A stretch of DNA of 64,000 nucleotides, from assembly GCA_014825775.1 (NCBI GenBank), contig MVAQ01000004.1, positions 1 to 64,000 of the forward strand. Reading direction: 5' to 3'. A model generated the notes under the pieces. It was not told the DNA's origin, made no database searches, and worked only from the letters and a program-made list of their open reading frames with translations. The position numbers were made by a program, and so were the translations under genes. Source of the stretch: Krasilnikovozyma curviuscula. Its lineage: Eukaryota > Basidiomycota > Tremellomycetes > Cystofilobasidiales > Mrakiaceae. Of the stretch, positions 63,501 through 64,000 are shown piece by piece (position 1 is the first letter of the stretch; each line of letters opens with the position of its first letter).

Positions 63501-64000
63501 GATGTCGAGCTGAGAATGATTGGAATCTGGATTGCATCTCCAGGACCAAAACAGAAGCAAGGCTGGACGAGTTGCAAATCTAGGGGTGGCGACGACATTA
63601 CAAGTGTTTCACTGCTTTTGCAGCCAATTAAAGTTGGGTTATGAGTCAGAGGGTGGACGGATAGAGAAGCAACAACAAAAATTCAAATACGAACGGAATA
63701 TTGTATTTCGGCCAAGCAGGGTGTGTGTCGTGGGTCAAGATGTCTATGGGTCTAATCCAAACCAAAGAAACAACAACAACCATAATCGAGAGTAAATCTA
63801 TAATTTGAAGAATAGACGAATGTGTTGAATTGTCACTCACTGGGTGTAGGTAGAGCATCGCTGCACGTCCTTTCGCATGAGACCTGACTTTTTCGCCCTC
63901 TCGTTCAAAGTGACTCTTAGCATGTATCGTATCCCAGCTTTTCCATGATCCCAGTATAAATCGGTCGACGGTGGTGAATTCCAAGGAATTACAATGTGGA
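60585..64000 (-). CDS. Alpha-arrestin-like adaptor with repeat-bearing tail (5' end beyond window)
   Basis: Partial at the right edge. The first exon in view ends the arrestin N-domain: FVIPWNSPPSTDLYWDHGKA, then IRYMLRVTLNERAKKSGLMR. It is joined across a 229-nt intron (63612-63840) to the C-domain: LDLQLVQPCFCFGPGDAIQI, LSSTSTTPIPLHMIQLSLLE, GRKWNLFLRMPMNG, DHIDVSYKLKVEVFVRND. Alpha-arrestins recruit Rsp5-type ubiquitin ligases to membrane transporters for endocytosis. The rest is a long Ser/Pro-rich tail holding seven degenerate copies of an amphipathic block such as YPSAEEEKIALRKKFEDAQA, then a PPPPVPRRPPQDY proline motif. The C-terminus as read stops at 60585, but see the possible alternative end at 60337. 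Confidence 0.8.
61022..62493 (-). repeat. Seven-copy charged helical repeat in the arrestin tail
   Basis: Copies of consensus Y-x-S-A-E-[DE]-E-K-x-x-[IL]-[RQ]-K-K-F-E-x-A-Q-x-[KR]-V-A lie at about 62431-62493, 62179-62250, 61971-62043, 61776-61851, 61591-61675, 61408-61473, and a last split by an intron at 61022-61152. Spacing is about 180-250 nt, with Ser/Pro-rich spacers. The first and last copies are most divergent (LEDEKRRLFLAAQERVAM; PKDEKEQMRLFYAAQDAV). Confidence 0.85.

Overview
The window is nuclear DNA of a fungus, most likely a basidiomycete yeast of the Tremellomycetes (Cryptococcus/Kwoniella-like). Four things point there. Genes are closely packed on both strands and nearly all are cut by several short GT-AG introns, typically about 50-110 nt. 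There is a CMT1/CAP59-family mannosyltransferase, a family tied to capsule-type glycans. There is a division 1 chitin synthase and a GH128 cell-wall glucanase. There is also a DNA polymerase iota homologue, which budding yeasts lack. No mobile element, rRNA, tRNA or CRISPR array was recognised. Species was not determined.

Layout. 0-9 kb: a BTB-fold protein (-), a one-pass membrane protein of unknown function (-), a small GPI-anchor-type secreted protein (-) and a TVP38/VTT-domain Golgi protein (+). 9.4-20 kb: the peroxisomal beta-oxidation enzyme HDE/Fox2 (-), an allantoate-permease-type MFS transporter (-) diverging from an Asp/Glu/hydantoin racemase (+), then the CMT1-like mannosyltransferase (+). 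20-28 kb: a Rad60/Esc2-like SUMO-like-domain protein (-) diverging from DNA polymerase iota (+), an EFM6/METTL21-like methyltransferase (+) and a DUF1348 protein (+). 28-35 kb: an NCS1 permease (+), an amidase (-) and an Aro8-like aminotransferase (-). 35-50 kb: a YTP1-family membrane protein (-), chitin synthase (-), PYM (+), an MCUR1/DUF1640 mitochondrial protein (-) and a GH128 glucanase (-). 50-64 kb: a Pho80-type cyclin (-), a GNAT acetyltransferase (-) diverging from a cupin (+), an aldehyde dehydrogenase (+), COQ2 (-), and an alpha-arrestin (-) that runs off the right edge.

How genes may relate. The MFS permease, racemase, NCS1 permease and amidase all fit nitrogen scavenging (ureides, nucleobases, amides), and GATA-type sites lie in three of their upstream regions. 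CMT1-like, chitin synthase and GH128 are wall or surface-glycan genes, but are not adjacent. The rest is ordinary housekeeping: peroxisomal lipid oxidation, ubiquinone synthesis, translesion synthesis, SUMO-linked genome stability and exon-junction-complex recycling.

The most unusual observations are two predicted microexons (5 nt in polymerase iota, 11 nt in TVP38), a Pol-eta-type UBZ zinc finger on a Pol-iota-type polymerase, and a seven-copy charged helical repeat in the arrestin tail whose C-terminal coding frame is ambiguous. All exon joins were made by eye from splice consensus, reading frame and family resemblance; no search or transcript was available.
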